A DNA stretch of 29,761 nt from a virus, in IMG/VR virus record IMGVR_UViG_3300013195_000005, positions 13,577-43,337 of that record. One strand, given 5' to 3'. A model generated the notes under the pieces. The model made no database searches and had not been told where the DNA came from. It worked only from the letters and a program-made list of their open reading frames with translations. Position 1 is the first letter of the stretch; the number at the start of each line of letters is the position of its first letter. The translations under genes were made by a program, and so were the position numbers. Shown here piece after piece: positions 6,760 to 14,244 of this stretch.

Positions 6760-7110
6760 ATGAAATTTCTCGCTATCCTCCCCGCAACCCTCCTCGCCGC
6801 TGCTCCCGCACTGGCAGGTCCGTATGTGAACGTCGAAAACAACTCTGGTTTTAACGGTTCCAACTATCAGGGCATGGCTACTGATTTCCATCTCGGCTAC
6901 GAAGATGGTGATGGTCTCACCTCTTGGGGTGTGCAAGCTGGTCCTACCGTCTTCTCCCCTGATGACGGTGAAGCTGAAACTAAACTCACTGGTAAGGTGT
7001 TCGGCTCTGTTGCCGCCACCAAGCGTCTCGACGTCTATGGCGAGATCTCTTTCGTGTCCGACGACACCAACTCCTATGGTACTAAAGTCGGTCTGAAGTA
7101 CAAGCTCTGA
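6760..7110 (+). CDS. Secreted small beta-barrel-like (outer-membrane type) protein
   Basis: This 116-residue protein has a clear signal peptide: MKF, a hydrophobic core, and APALA followed by Gly20 as the probable signal peptidase I site. The mature part alternates polar and non-polar residues in about six strands (YVNVENNSGF, TDFHLGYEDG, SWGVQAGPTVF, KLTGKVFGSVAAT, RLDVYGEISFV, YGTKVGLKYKL) with Gly/Asp/Asn turns, as in small outer-membrane barrels. The coding strand uses C-ending codons heavily, like the neighbouring capsid gene, suggesting high expression. It is not a T7 gene. It could modify the host outer membrane, for example to block further infection, but this is inference. A hairpin follows its stop. 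Confidence 0.72.
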   Translation: MKFLAILPATLLAAAPALAGPYVNVENNSGFNGSNYQGMATDFHLGYEDGDGLTSWGVQAGPTVFSPDDGEAETKLTGKVFGSVAATKRLDVYGEISFVSDDTNSYGTKVGLKYKL

Positions 7111-7120
7111 TTATATCCCA

Positions 7121-7153
7121 AGCCCTCCACTGGATGTGAGCCTTGGGAGGGCT
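7121..7153 (+). terminator. Stem-loop downstream of the beta-barrel gene, before psbA
   Basis: AGCCCTCC (7121-7128) and GGAGGGCT (7146-7153) are perfect inverted repeats with a 17-base loop. The stem starts 11 bases after the preceding stop codon. No U-tract follows, so this is not a classical intrinsic terminator. It may be a weak terminator, an RNase processing site or an mRNA 3'-end stabiliser separating the hli group from psbA. Confidence 0.5.
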
Positions 7154-7204
7154 ACATTAAAGTGCTCAAATACATACCCTGTCTAACAAATCTCTGCACT
7201 TTTA

Positions 7205-8281
7205 ATGACCGCTGTACTTTCTCAACAACGGAGGTCTGCCTGGGAAGAATTTTGTTCTTGGGTAACCTCTACTAATAACCGACTTTACGTTGGATGGTTC
7301 GGAACTCTTATGATTCCAACCCTACTGACCGCAACCGTCTGCTTTTTGGTTGCATTCATCGCTGCTCCCCCTGTGGACATCGATGGCATTCGTGAACCCG
7401 TTGCCGGATCTCTACTCTATGGAAACAACATCATCTCAGGAGCAGTCGTTCCCTCAAGTAACGCAATCGGGCTACATCTTTACCCAATCTGGGAAGCCGC
7501 TTCACTTGATGAGTGGCTCTACAATGGAGGACCATATCAACTCGTCGTCTTCCACTTTCTCATTGGCGTCTTCTCTTACATGGGACGTGAATGGGAACTT
7601 AGTTATCGACTAGGCATGAGGCCTTGGATCTTTGTCGCATATTCTGCACCAGTCGCTGCCGCAACAGCTGTATTCCTTGTCTACCCTTTCGGACAAGGCT
7701 CTTTCTCTGATGGAATGCCGTTGGGAATCTCGGGTACCTTCAACTACATGTTTGTTTTCCAAGCTGAGCACAACATTCTTATGCACCCTTTCCATATGCT
7801 TGGGGTCGCTGGCGTTTTTGGCGGTAGTTTGTTTTCAGCTATGCATGGTTCCCTTGTTACTAGCAGCTTGGTGCGTGAAACGACTGAAGATGTTAGCCAG
7901 AACTATGGGTATAAGTTCGGGCAAGAGGAGGAGACGTATAACATCGTCGCTGCTCATGGTTACTTTGGGCGTCTCATCTTTCAATACGCTAGCTTTAATA
8001 ATTCTCGCAGTCTCCACTTCTTCCTGGCTGCCTGGCCTGTGCTTGGCATCTGGTTTACTAGCCTTGGTGTGTCTACTATGGCGTTTAACCTGAACGGGTT
8101 TAACTTCAACCAGTCAATCATCGACTCACAAGGTCGTGTGATCAACACCTGGGCTGACATCCTGAACCGTGCTGGTTTGGGTATGGAAGTTATGCACGAG
8201 CGTAATGCTCACAACTTCCCACTGGACTTGGCTGCTGCTGAGTCTGCACCGGTTGCATTGACTGCACCAGCAATCGGTTAA
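7205..8281 (+). CDS. psbA: Photosystem II reaction centre protein D1
   Basis: This full-length D1 of 358 residues, uninterrupted by introns, is one residue shorter near its N-terminus than the usual numbering. It contains the five transmembrane helices and the cofactor ligands, including [16 protein letters not shown], the [15 protein letters not shown] segment with the P680/non-haem-iron histidines, and the C-terminal [14 protein letters not shown], where His331, Glu332, His336, Asp341 and Ala343 match the Mn-cluster ligands H332, E333, H337, D342 and A344. CtpA cleavage would follow Ala343, removing 15 residues. Residue 129 (standard 130) is Glu, the form linked to high-light D1. Phage D1 replaces photodamaged host D1 so photosynthesis continues during infection. 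Its place between scaffold and capsid genes is typical of cyanopodoviruses. Hairpins lie on both sides. Confidence 0.98.
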   Translation: MTAVLSQQRRSAWEEFCSWVTSTNNRLYVGWFGTLMIPTLLTATVCFLVAFIAAPPVDIDGIREPVAGSLLYGNNIISGAVVPSSNAIGLHLYPIWEAASLDEWLYNGGPYQLVVFHFLIGVFSYMGREWELSYRLGMRPWIFVAYSAPVAAATAVFLVYPFGQGSFSDGMPLGISGTFNYMFVFQAEHNILMHPFHMLGVAGVFGGSLFSAMHGSLVTSSLVRETTEDVSQNYGYKFGQEEETYNIVAAHGYFGRLIFQYASFNNSRSLHFFLAAWPVLGIWFTSLGVSTMAFNLNGFNFNQSIIDSQGRVINTWADILNRAGLGMEVMHERNAHNFPLDLAAAESAPVALTAPAIG

Positions 8282-8305
8282 TTATTCGTACGTTCATCCT
8301 TTGTT

Positions 8306-8467
8306 ATGGAACTACAAGTTAATGACCTATGGATACGTTTAGTACATCGTGCTGTTGCACGCTATCTTGAGACTTGGCCTGGGGGTGATCCTCAGGAACA
8401 AGAGGTCTACAGACTACTTAAAACTGATCTAGATAGGCTTTTACTTGAAGTAGCCTATAACGAATAG
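8306..8467 (+). CDS. Small conserved protein of unknown function (53 aa)
   Basis: This ORF starts at ATG 8306, 24 bases after the psbA stop, and encodes 53 residues: MELQVNDLWIRLVHRAVARY, a LETWPGGDPQEQ turn, then a leucine-rich helix VYRLLKTDLDRLLLEVAY. The predicted shape is two amphipathic helices joined by a Pro/Gly turn, soluble and slightly acidic. Sensible codon use, a unique start and the fit between psbA and a hairpin support it as a gene. I do not know a function. It could be specific to the psbA cassette. Confidence 0.65.
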   Translation: MELQVNDLWIRLVHRAVARYLETWPGGDPQEQEVYRLLKTDLDRLLLEVAYNE

Positions 8468-8478
8468 GACGCATGCTG

Positions 8479-8502
8479 CCTGACCATGGAACGGGGGTCA
8501 GG
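8479..8502 (+). terminator. Stem-loop downstream of the psbA/53-aa gene pair
   Basis: CCTGACC (8479-8485) pairs perfectly with GGTCAGG (8496-8502) around a 10-base loop, 11 bases after the stop of the 53-residue ORF. Only TTTA follows, so termination would be weak. Together with 7121-7153 it brackets the psbA unit. Confidence 0.5.
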
Positions 8503-8520
8503 TTTACCTCAGTACGAACT

Positions 8521-8637
8521 ATGTCTATCAACCTCATTCGTTTCATCAAAAACAATCAGCGCCGCGCAGCTCGCTATCATGTAGAGACGCTCCGTTATCG
8601 CGGTGTTGAGTATCGTAATCCTCACTATGCCCGCTAA
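8521..8637 (+). CDS. Very small basic protein with DUF4278-like LxYRG motif (38 aa)
   Basis: This 38-residue ORF encodes MSINLIRFIKNNQRRAARYH followed by VETLRYRGVEYRNPHYAR. The motif LRYRGVEYR resembles the LxYRGxxY core of DUF4278, a short family common in cyanobacteria and their phages; this match is by eye over nine residues only. The protein is basic and Tyr/Arg-rich. It overlaps the start of the next gene by 11 bases in a different frame, in keeping with the tight packing here. Function unknown. Confidence 0.55.
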   Translation: MSINLIRFIKNNQRRAARYHVETLRYRGVEYRNPHYAR

Positions 8638-8884
8638 AAAACAACCAGCTGCTGCTAAATCTGAAGTAACTGCTGAACCTGAAGTAGCTGCTGCACCTAA
8701 AGTAGCAGCAACACCTAAGCCAGTAACTAGATCACGTCAACAACAAGCCGCCGGTTTGGGTAAGGCTACTCCGGTACCTTATCACCCTCAAAGCGGTGAA
8801 GTTGTTTTCAAACGTTGCGGGTTTTGTGGTGATAAAAAACCCGAATGTCGTAAACAGAAGAAGTGCCTAAAAGGTCTTCTGTAG
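8627..8884 (+). CDS. Ala/Lys/Pro-rich protein with C-terminal Cys cluster (85 aa)
   Basis: I place the start at ATG 8627 (MPAKKQPAAAKSEV) rather than ATG 8603, because the upstream eight residues are the shadow of the preceding ORF and the Lys/Ala-rich head is a natural N-terminus. Residues 1-45 are low complexity (repeated AAxPKV/TAEPEVAA units), probably unstructured. The C-terminal 25 residues hold CGFCGDKKPECRKQKKC: a CxxC pair plus two further cysteines, which could bind one zinc ion. Such a layout suggests a flexible tether with a small nucleic-acid or protein-binding knob. It lies immediately upstream of the capsid gene control region. No known family is recognised. Confidence 0.7.
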   Translation: MPAKKQPAAAKSEVTAEPEVAAAPKVAATPKPVTRSRQQQAAGLGKATPVPYHPQSGEVVFKRCGFCGDKKPECRKQKKCLKGLL

Positions 8885-8891
8885 ACAGCTT

Positions 8892-8918
8892 GGGAGGCAC
8901 CTCAGAGTCGGACCTCCC
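8892..8918 (+). terminator. Stem-loop between the small Cys-cluster gene and the capsid gene
   Basis: GGGAGG (8892-8897) and CCTCCC (8913-8918) form a six-pair stem with a 15-base loop just after the stop at 8884. There is no U-tract. It has the same GGGAGG/CCTCCC core as the hairpin at 7121-7153. A weak terminator or processing site is plausible. Confidence 0.42.
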
Positions 8919-8954
8919 TTGCATTGGCATTGGCCTCTACGGAGACACCCTTTG

Positions 8955-8966
8955 CCGTCTAGACGG
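8955..8966. other. Perfect 12-bp palindrome upstream of the capsid gene
   Basis: CCGTCTAGACGG reads the same on both strands. It lies in the roughly 150-bp gene-free stretch 8885-9037. It could be an operator-like dyad or a short hairpin; no function is shown by the sequence. Confidence 0.45.
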
Positions 8967-8997
8967 TGGGATAGACCACAAATTTTGACTAAAAAAT

Positions 8998-9011
8998 TCT
9001 GAACGTTCAGA
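8998..9011. promoter_or_regulatory. Perfect 14-bp palindrome 26 bp upstream of the capsid start
   Basis: TCTGAACGTTCAGA is a perfect dyad inside an A/T-rich leader, directly ahead of the capsid gene. Just upstream lies TTGACT (8985-8990), like a bacterial -35 box, but no properly spaced -10 box is seen. The strongest late promoter would be expected here, so the dyad may be part of a phage RNA polymerase promoter, an operator or a 5'-leader hairpin. Function is inferred from place only. Confidence 0.4.
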
Positions 9012-9037
9012 GAGTAATTTAAAGTTTATTCTCTACA

Positions 9038-10192
9038 ATGACCCTTACTAACCAAAATACTAATACTGAAATGCAGGCCAGCCTTTCACGGCTTGGTCAA
9101 GATAATTCTACGGGTGATGCCCGTGCACTATTCCTTCGCCTGTTTAGTGGCGAAATGTTCAAAGGTTTCGAGTACAATGCAATCGCTCGTGACCTGGTTA
9201 CCCGTCGTACGCTGCAGAACGGCAAGTCTATGCAGTTCTTGTACACTGGTCGCACCAAGGCTGAGTTCCATACGCCTGGTAACGCCATTTTGGGTAACAG
9301 CGACGGCGCACCTCCTGTGTCCGAGAAGTACGTCACCGTTGACGACCTGCTGATCTCCAGCGCATTCGTCTACGACCTCGACGAGACTCTCGCTCACTAC
9401 GACCTGCGTTCTGAGATCTCCCGTAAGATCGGCTATGCTCTCGCTGAGAAGTATGACCGCCTGGTCTTCCGTTCGATCGCTCGCGGTGCACGTGCTGCTT
9501 CCCCGATCACTAAGGCTAACTTTGTTGAGCCCGGTGGTACTCAGATCCGTGTTGGCACTGGTAACGCTGATGATGCTTATGATGCCCAAAAGCTGGTCAC
9601 CGCTTTCTACGACGCTGCTGCTGCAATGGACGAGAAAGGTGTCAGCTCTGAAGGTCGCGTGGGTGTCCTGAACCCCCGCCAGTACTACAAGCTGATCCAA
9701 GAAGTTGGTGATAACGGTCTGATCAACCGCGATGAGCAGGGTACCGCACGTCAACGTGGTCAAGGTATCGTCGAAATCGCTGGTATCAAGATCTACAAGT
9801 CGATGAACATCCCGTTCTTCAGCAAGTATGGTACCAAGTATGGTGCTGCTGATGCAACTACTCCTGGTGTGACTTCGCCGACTAACCCTGGCTCCTTCCT
9901 GTCTCCCGACATCGAAGATGCTGCTAACGATGTTACCGGTATTCACAGCGAGTACGGTGAAGAAACCGAATTCGCTAACAGCTGCGGTCTCATCTTCCAG
10001 CGTGAAGGTGCTGCTGCTGTTGAAGCCATCGGTCCTCAAGTGCAAGTCACCAGCGGTGACGTCTCCGTGATCTATCAGGGTGACGTGATCCTTGGTCGTC
10101 TCGCCATGGGCTCTGACTACCTGAACCCCGCTGCCTGCGTCGAACTGATTGCTGGCGCTGCTACTGGTTCTGCTGGCAACGCTGCCTTCTGA
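9038..10192 (+). CDS. Major capsid protein, T7 gp10-like
   Basis: This 384-residue protein has the T7 gp10 / HK97-fold pattern. The N-arm region leads to ARDLVTRRTLQNGKSMQFLY, then GRTKAEFHTPGN, the ITIDGLL-equivalent VTVDDLLISSAFVYDLDE, and LRSEISRKIGYALAEKYDR, which is the spine-helix region. The rest holds the P-domain and a longer C-terminal part than T7 gp10A (345). Codon use is strongly biased to C-ending codons, consistent with the most highly expressed phage protein. Unlike T7, no minor capsid form from a -1 frameshift is evident, because a terminator follows the stop within about 20 bases. The 150-bp leader with palindromes upstream is the likely site of its promoter. Confidence 0.97.
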   Translation: MTLTNQNTNTEMQASLSRLGQDNSTGDARALFLRLFSGEMFKGFEYNAIARDLVTRRTLQNGKSMQFLYTGRTKAEFHTPGNAILGNSDGAPPVSEKYVTVDDLLISSAFVYDLDETLAHYDLRSEISRKIGYALAEKYDRLVFRSIARGARAASPITKANFVEPGGTQIRVGTGNADDAYDAQKLVTAFYDAAAAMDEKGVSSEGRVGVLNPRQYYKLIQEVGDNGLINRDEQGTARQRGQGIVEIAGIKIYKSMNIPFFSKYGTKYGAADATTPGVTSPTNPGSFLSPDIEDAANDVTGIHSEYGEETEFANSCGLIFQREGAAAVEAIGPQVQVTSGDVSVIYQGDVILGRLAMGSDYLNPAACVELIAGAATGSAGNAAF

Positions 10193-10212
10193 TCTTTTTT
10201 TGATCTCATATT

Positions 10213-10240
10213 GGGGTGTCTTCGGACGCCCCTTTTTTTT
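10213..10240 (+). terminator. Intrinsic terminator with UUCG tetraloop after capsid gene
   Basis: GGGGTGTC (10213-10220), a TTCG loop (10221-10224) and GACGCCCC (10225-10232) form an eight-pair stem (one G-U pair) followed by eight T (10233-10240). The C(UUCG)G loop is exceptionally stable. Its place between capsid and gp11 genes is that of Tphi in T7, where partial termination lowers expression of tail genes relative to capsid. Confidence 0.95.
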
Positions 10241-10253
10241 ATTCATTACTACT

Positions 10254-10868
10254 ATGCCTGTCACTCATGCTGCGTCCACCGAACTGGATGCTGTCAATCA
10301 AATCCTAAGCTCCGTGGGACAGGCTCCTGTCACCACGCTTGACCTTCAAAACCCTGAAGTTGCTATTGTTCTTACAACCCTACGGGAAGTAAACAAGCAA
10401 GTACAAAGCGAAGGTTGGACTTTCAATCTAGAACGTCATTACATTTTAAAACCAGATTCCAATTCTCAGGAAATTCTGTTCCCTACTAATGCCTTACAGA
10501 TCGACACTAATGTCGAAAGCCACCGTGATGACTATGATGTAGTACGACGTGGAAACAAACTCTACGACCGACATAATCACACCTTTCAATTCACCAAAGA
10601 TATTACAGCTGATATTACTTGGTTCTATGAATTTGAAGATGTACCGCCTGTAATTCAAAACTACATTACAGCTAGAGCTGCTCGTATGGCAGCTGTTAAA
10701 ACAGTTGGTGAGGCTCAACTCGCTGGACTGCTGCAAGAACAAGAATTAATGACCCGTGCCGCTGCAGTTGAGTATGATTGCAACCAAGCTGATTATAGCA
10801 TCTTTGGTTGGCGTGACGGTGAAAACTACTACAATTCCTACAAACCGTATAACGCACTTGCACGATGA
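10254..10868 (+). CDS. Tail tubular protein A, T7 gp11-like
   Basis: This 204-residue protein (T7 gp11 is 196) starts at ATG 10254, just beyond the terminator; the frame is open upstream only as a shadow over the capsid 3' end and terminator. The start is supported by STELDAVNQILSSVGQAPVT, the canonical N-terminal pattern of the gp11 family, and later by EGWTFNLERHYILKPD, DITWFYEFEDVPPVIQNYIT and ARAARMAAVKTVGEAQL. Twelve gp11 subunits form the ring that joins the portal to the nozzle (gp12) and anchors the fibres. It is coupled to gp12 by an ATGA overlap. Confidence 0.95.
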   Translation: MPVTHAASTELDAVNQILSSVGQAPVTTLDLQNPEVAIVLTTLREVNKQVQSEGWTFNLERHYILKPDSNSQEILFPTNALQIDTNVESHRDDYDVVRRGNKLYDRHNHTFQFTKDITADITWFYEFEDVPPVIQNYITARAARMAAVKTVGEAQLAGLLQEQELMTRAAAVEYDCNQADYSIFGWRDGENYYNSYKPYNALAR

Positions 10869-13819
10869 GTACAATTTCCCAAAGGATTCCAAACTTGCTG
10901 ATGGGTGTATCCCAGCAACCAGATAAACTTAAGTTTCCTGGGCAAGTTGTGGAGGCATCCAACGTTTTCCCTGACTATGCGCTAGGTTTGCTAAAGCGAC
11001 CTGGTGGTAAATTTGAAGCAGAACTGTACAATGCAACAGCCCGAGGACGTTGGTTTCCAATCCTTCGGGATGCTGGAGAAAAATATGTTTGTCAATATGA
11101 TACGACTGATGGTGTTTTTCGTATCTGGGGTTTGCTAGATGGGCAACCTCGTGCTGTGGATATGGGTACCACTGCTGCTACAGGACAGCCTGTTACTTGT
11201 AACGTTACTAATCTTGAATCAGCTTTAGATACTTACAATACTGCTGATACTGCAACAGCAACTAATTTGACTGCGTTGCATGCAGCTCAAGCTACACGTA
11301 CTGAGACTAGCGACGGTCAAACAAAAACCAAGGAAAGTATTTTTGAAATAGAAGTGACCTATAAAAATGGTTACTACGAAGAGATGCTTAAATCTGGTGT
11401 GTTAGAACGGATCGATAATGGTCAACGTATTGTTAAAGATAACAGCCTTGTTAACAGTACGGTAGCTGTGGTAGCATCCGGTGGTGCAATGCCTACTAAC
11501 TACACACTAGGTAGTGATAGGACTGAAGACTACCCTTGGATGAAACGTGACGGGTATCGTGTATACGAAGTAGTTAAAGAGACTGCGGCTGCCAACACAC
11601 CTGCTCAGCTGACTCAAGCAGACACTGATATGGGTACAGCGCAGACTAATTACAACACTGCTGTCAGTTCAGAAGCTACAGCAAAAACTGCGTATGATAT
11701 TCAAGCCGGGTTGTGTGCTATTGGAGCATCAAACATCCCTGCTACAGCATATCTAAAAGATGCGACAGCGGATGACATTGAAATCCTAACTATCAACGAT
11801 TATACGTTTGTCTTGAATAAAAACAAGACAACAGCTATGAAGGCTACGCTTTCGCCTGCTCAACCTAACGAAGCGTTTATCGTTATCCAAACTGTTGCAT
11901 ATAACGCAAACTACAAAGTAACGATTAACGGTACAGCTGTCACGCACACAACACCTCAAAGCGTGTCTGGTGCTACTCTTGACTCTGGTACTATTGCTGC
12001 TGCTGTAGCAGCTCTACTGCAAGCACAGCCAAACATCACCGCCACACAGATTGGTCCTGGTATCTATATATCTAGTACCGCACCATTTACTATTTCTACA
12101 GAAGGTTCTTCACAGGAAGAAGGTATCTATGTTTTCCAAGAAAAGATTAATATAGCTTCTCGTCTTCCTAACCAATGTGAAAATGGTTACATTGTCCGTG
12201 TTACTAATGCTGACGATGTTAGTGCAGACGACGTGTATGTGGAATTTAAAACTACCAACAACCAAGCACGTGGTCCTGGTGTGTGGGAAGAGACTATTGG
12301 ACCTGGACTTAAATTTGAGATTGATGAGACCACAATGCCTCACCAGCTCGTAAGGCAGGCTAATGGTATTTTTAAATTTGAACCTGTTAACTGGGACGAT
12401 CGTGTAGTTGGTGATGATACCACTAACCCTATTCCTAGTTTTATTGGTAAAAAGATTACCAACCTATTCTTCTATCGTAACCGGTTAGGGATGCTATCTA
12501 ATGAAGCTGTGATCATGAGCCGTGCTGGTGATTACTTTAACTTCTTCGGTAGTACTTCCCAAGCTGTGACTGCAGACGATCCTATCGACATTCAGGCAAC
12601 GTCTACACGTCCAGTGACTCTGAACTACACACTTGCTACCAGTATCGGTTTGCTGTTGTTTGGTCCTAATGAACAGTTCCTGCTATCTACGGATGCTGAC
12701 ATTCTTAGCCCTACTACAACTAAAATCAATACTCTTAGTACGTTTGAGTGCGATGCTGATATAGATGCTGTTTCCGTTGGTACTATCCAGGGATTCATTA
12801 GTAAATCTAATCTATACAGCAAGTTGTTTATGATGCTCAACATCCAAAAGGAATCTGCTGCATCTATTGACGAAGCTACTGCAAACGTACCGGAATACGT
12901 ACCAAGTGATATTGACTCAATGGTAGCTTCACCTGCTATGTCTATTACTTCACTAGCTAAGGCTGGGTCTGATACTGTATACCAACACCGATTCTTTGTT
13001 CAAGGTGATAACCGTGTACAAAGCTGGTATAAATGGAAACTGACTGGTGATCTGCGTCTGCAGTTCTTCGATAAAAGTACGTTTTATGCTGTTACTAGCG
13101 CTGGTAGTAATGTTTATCTTACTTCCTATGACTTGACGCAAGCTAGTGAAGCTGGTTTCTTGACGCTACCTACTGGTGAAAAAACTGATGTGTGTCTTGA
13201 TATGTTTAATATCAACCCATACAGAACCTATGATGCTGCCACAGATACCACAACAGTTAACCTACCTTTTGATCACATCACTGGTAAACGATTAGCTGTT
13301 GTAGCTGTGGGTACTTACATTGGTGATACTACCGGTACAAACAGCGAAGCCGAAGGCTCTGTGTCTTATTTTGAAGATGCGGATATTACTGCCAATACTG
13401 TAGATTTAGTTGGTGATTTCCGTGGACGTGACTTGATTGTTGGTTATGTTTATGATATGGAGCTCCAGCTCCCTGTCTTCTACACAACCCAACGTGAGGG
13501 TCAAAGCAGCGTTGCTGACGTTACTGCTGATCTCATCCTGCACCGTATTAAAGTATCTACAGGTCTTAGCGGTCCTGTGACTTATCGTGTAGATATTACT
13601 GGCCGAGACCGCTGGACTAATGTAGTTAACGTTACACTCCCATACTCGTATGTGTTGAACAATGTTAACCTTGCTGCTTCTGCGTTACATGATGTTCCGA
13701 TTTACCAAAGGAACGAAAACCTAAAAATCACTATTATTGGAGATACTCCTTTCCCAGTTAGCCTCCTTAACATCGTTTGGGAAGGCAACTATAACCGTCG
13801 ATTCTACTCTCGCCAATGA
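10865..13819 (+). CDS. Tail tubular protein B (nozzle), T7 gp12-like
   Basis: This protein of 984 residues is larger than T7 gp12 (794). The N-terminus is diagnostic: QRIPNLLMGVSQQPDKLKFP followed by GQVVEASNVFPDYALGLLKR and PGG. The middle has the family's NPIPSFIGKKITNLFFYRNR and LSNEAVIMSRAGDYFNFF and the later TLSTFECDADIDAVSVG. Extra length lies in residues roughly 115-150 and 235-370, which are Ala/Thr-rich with helical repeats (LDTYNTADTATATNLTAL) and a beta-rich insert. Six copies make the tail nozzle through which DNA leaves. The inserts could decorate the nozzle outside. The ATGA overlap with the next gene is typical. Confidence 0.94.
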   Translation: MSTISQRIPNLLMGVSQQPDKLKFPGQVVEASNVFPDYALGLLKRPGGKFEAELYNATARGRWFPILRDAGEKYVCQYDTTDGVFRIWGLLDGQPRAVDMGTTAATGQPVTCNVTNLESALDTYNTADTATATNLTALHAAQATRTETSDGQTKTKESIFEIEVTYKNGYYEEMLKSGVLERIDNGQRIVKDNSLVNSTVAVVASGGAMPTNYTLGSDRTEDYPWMKRDGYRVYEVVKETAAANTPAQLTQADTDMGTAQTNYNTAVSSEATAKTAYDIQAGLCAIGASNIPATAYLKDATADDIEILTINDYTFVLNKNKTTAMKATLSPAQPNEAFIVIQTVAYNANYKVTINGTAVTHTTPQSVSGATLDSGTIAAAVAALLQAQPNITATQIGPGIYISSTAPFTISTEGSSQEEGIYVFQEKINIASRLPNQCENGYIVRVTNADDVSADDVYVEFKTTNNQARGPGVWEETIGPGLKFEIDETTMPHQLVRQANGIFKFEPVNWDDRVVGDDTTNPIPSFIGKKITNLFFYRNRLGMLSNEAVIMSRAGDYFNFFGSTSQAVTADDPIDIQATSTRPVTLNYTLATSIGLLLFGPNEQFLLSTDADILSPTTTKINTLSTFECDADIDAVSVGTIQGFISKSNLYSKLFMMLNIQKESAASIDEATANVPEYVPSDIDSMVASPAMSITSLAKAGSDTVYQHRFFVQGDNRVQSWYKWKLTGDLRLQFFDKSTFYAVTSAGSNVYLTSYDLTQASEAGFLTLPTGEKTDVCLDMFNINPYRTYDAATDTTTVNLPFDHITGKRLAVVAVGTYIGDTTGTNSEAEGSVSYFEDADITANTVDLVGDFRGRDLIVGYVYDMELQLPVFYTTQREGQSSVADVTADLILHRIKVSTGLSGPVTYRVDITGRDRWTNVVNVTLPYSYVLNNVNLAASALHDVPIYQRNENLKITIIGDTPFPVSLLNIVWEGNYNRRFYSRQ

Positions 13820-14244
13820 CCTACAGACCACGCCGCAGACGTTTAACATCTACTATTAAAATAGGTAAGCACATATGTAAGGTGTTTGTTGAACCCTGGG
13901 ACAAAGTGCCTAACGGTACTGTGGTGTGGAAAGTAGGGTTTGCTGTAGGTAAATCTAGACGACAGATTAACGACTGGTATCACGAAAAACGAAATCGACA
14001 CAGCCGCTCCTTGCACAAGCGCATGACTGGCACTGAGGGCTTCAAAACAATCTCTCGTGGATTTGAAGAAGTCCTTAGATTGCGTTGGATGATACCATCA
14101 GGAGATACGATCTTTTTAGATTGTACAAGTGCTAACCCAGACAAACAATTCAAAACGTGGTCTAGGTGGCTACGATGGCATCCTGACTGGTATGTCAACT
14201 CAGATCTCAAAGAATTTTATTGGACTAAACCATGGATCCCATAA
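13816..14244 (+). CDS. Protein at the T7 gene 13 position, unknown function
   Basis: This 142-residue basic protein, rich in Trp and Arg, sits between gp12 and gp14, where T7 has gene 13 (138 residues, needed for correct particle assembly). I see no convincing sequence match to T7 gp13. Features are a basic N-terminus (TYRPRRRRLTSTIKIGKH), a strand-rich core (TVVWKVGFAVG), and an aromatic C-terminus with TWSRWLRWHPDWYV and EFYWTKPW. The sequence GDTIFLDCTSANPDKQFKTW resembles the late part of small GNAT-like folds only loosely. The function is therefore given by position only. It overlaps the gp14 start by 13 bases. Confidence 0.7.
   Translation: MTYRPRRRRLTSTIKIGKHICKVFVEPWDKVPNGTVVWKVGFAVGKSRRQINDWYHEKRNRHSRSLHKRMTGTEGFKTISRGFEEVLRLRWMIPSGDTIFLDCTSANPDKQFKTWSRWLRWHPDWYVNSDLKEFYWTKPWIP

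Noticed and set aside
6600-6863. Minus-strand frame across the small basic genes
   Set aside because: Overlaps three better supported + strand features and reads as low-complexity Phe/Ser/Arg sequence.
8985-9020. Host-type sigma70 promoter (TTGACT plus TAATTT) before the capsid gene
   Set aside because: Spacing between the two boxes is 24 bases, too long for a normal promoter; left as an open possibility only.
10149-10253. Upstream extension of gp11 over the capsid end and terminator
   Set aside because: The added residues are a shadow of the capsid 3' end plus the terminator; the gp11 family pattern starts right after ATG 10254.
10150-10260. Frameshifted longer capsid form as in T7 gp10B
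   Set aside because: The -1 frame has no sensible extension and the terminator follows at once; the only open continuation (+1 frame into gp11) has no slippery site that I can support.
9128-10264. 378-codon open frame on the minus strand across the capsid gene
   Set aside because: It mirrors the capsid gene; strong C-ending codon bias of the capsid removes stops on the opposite strand. The translation is Ser/Thr/Val-rich with no family motif.
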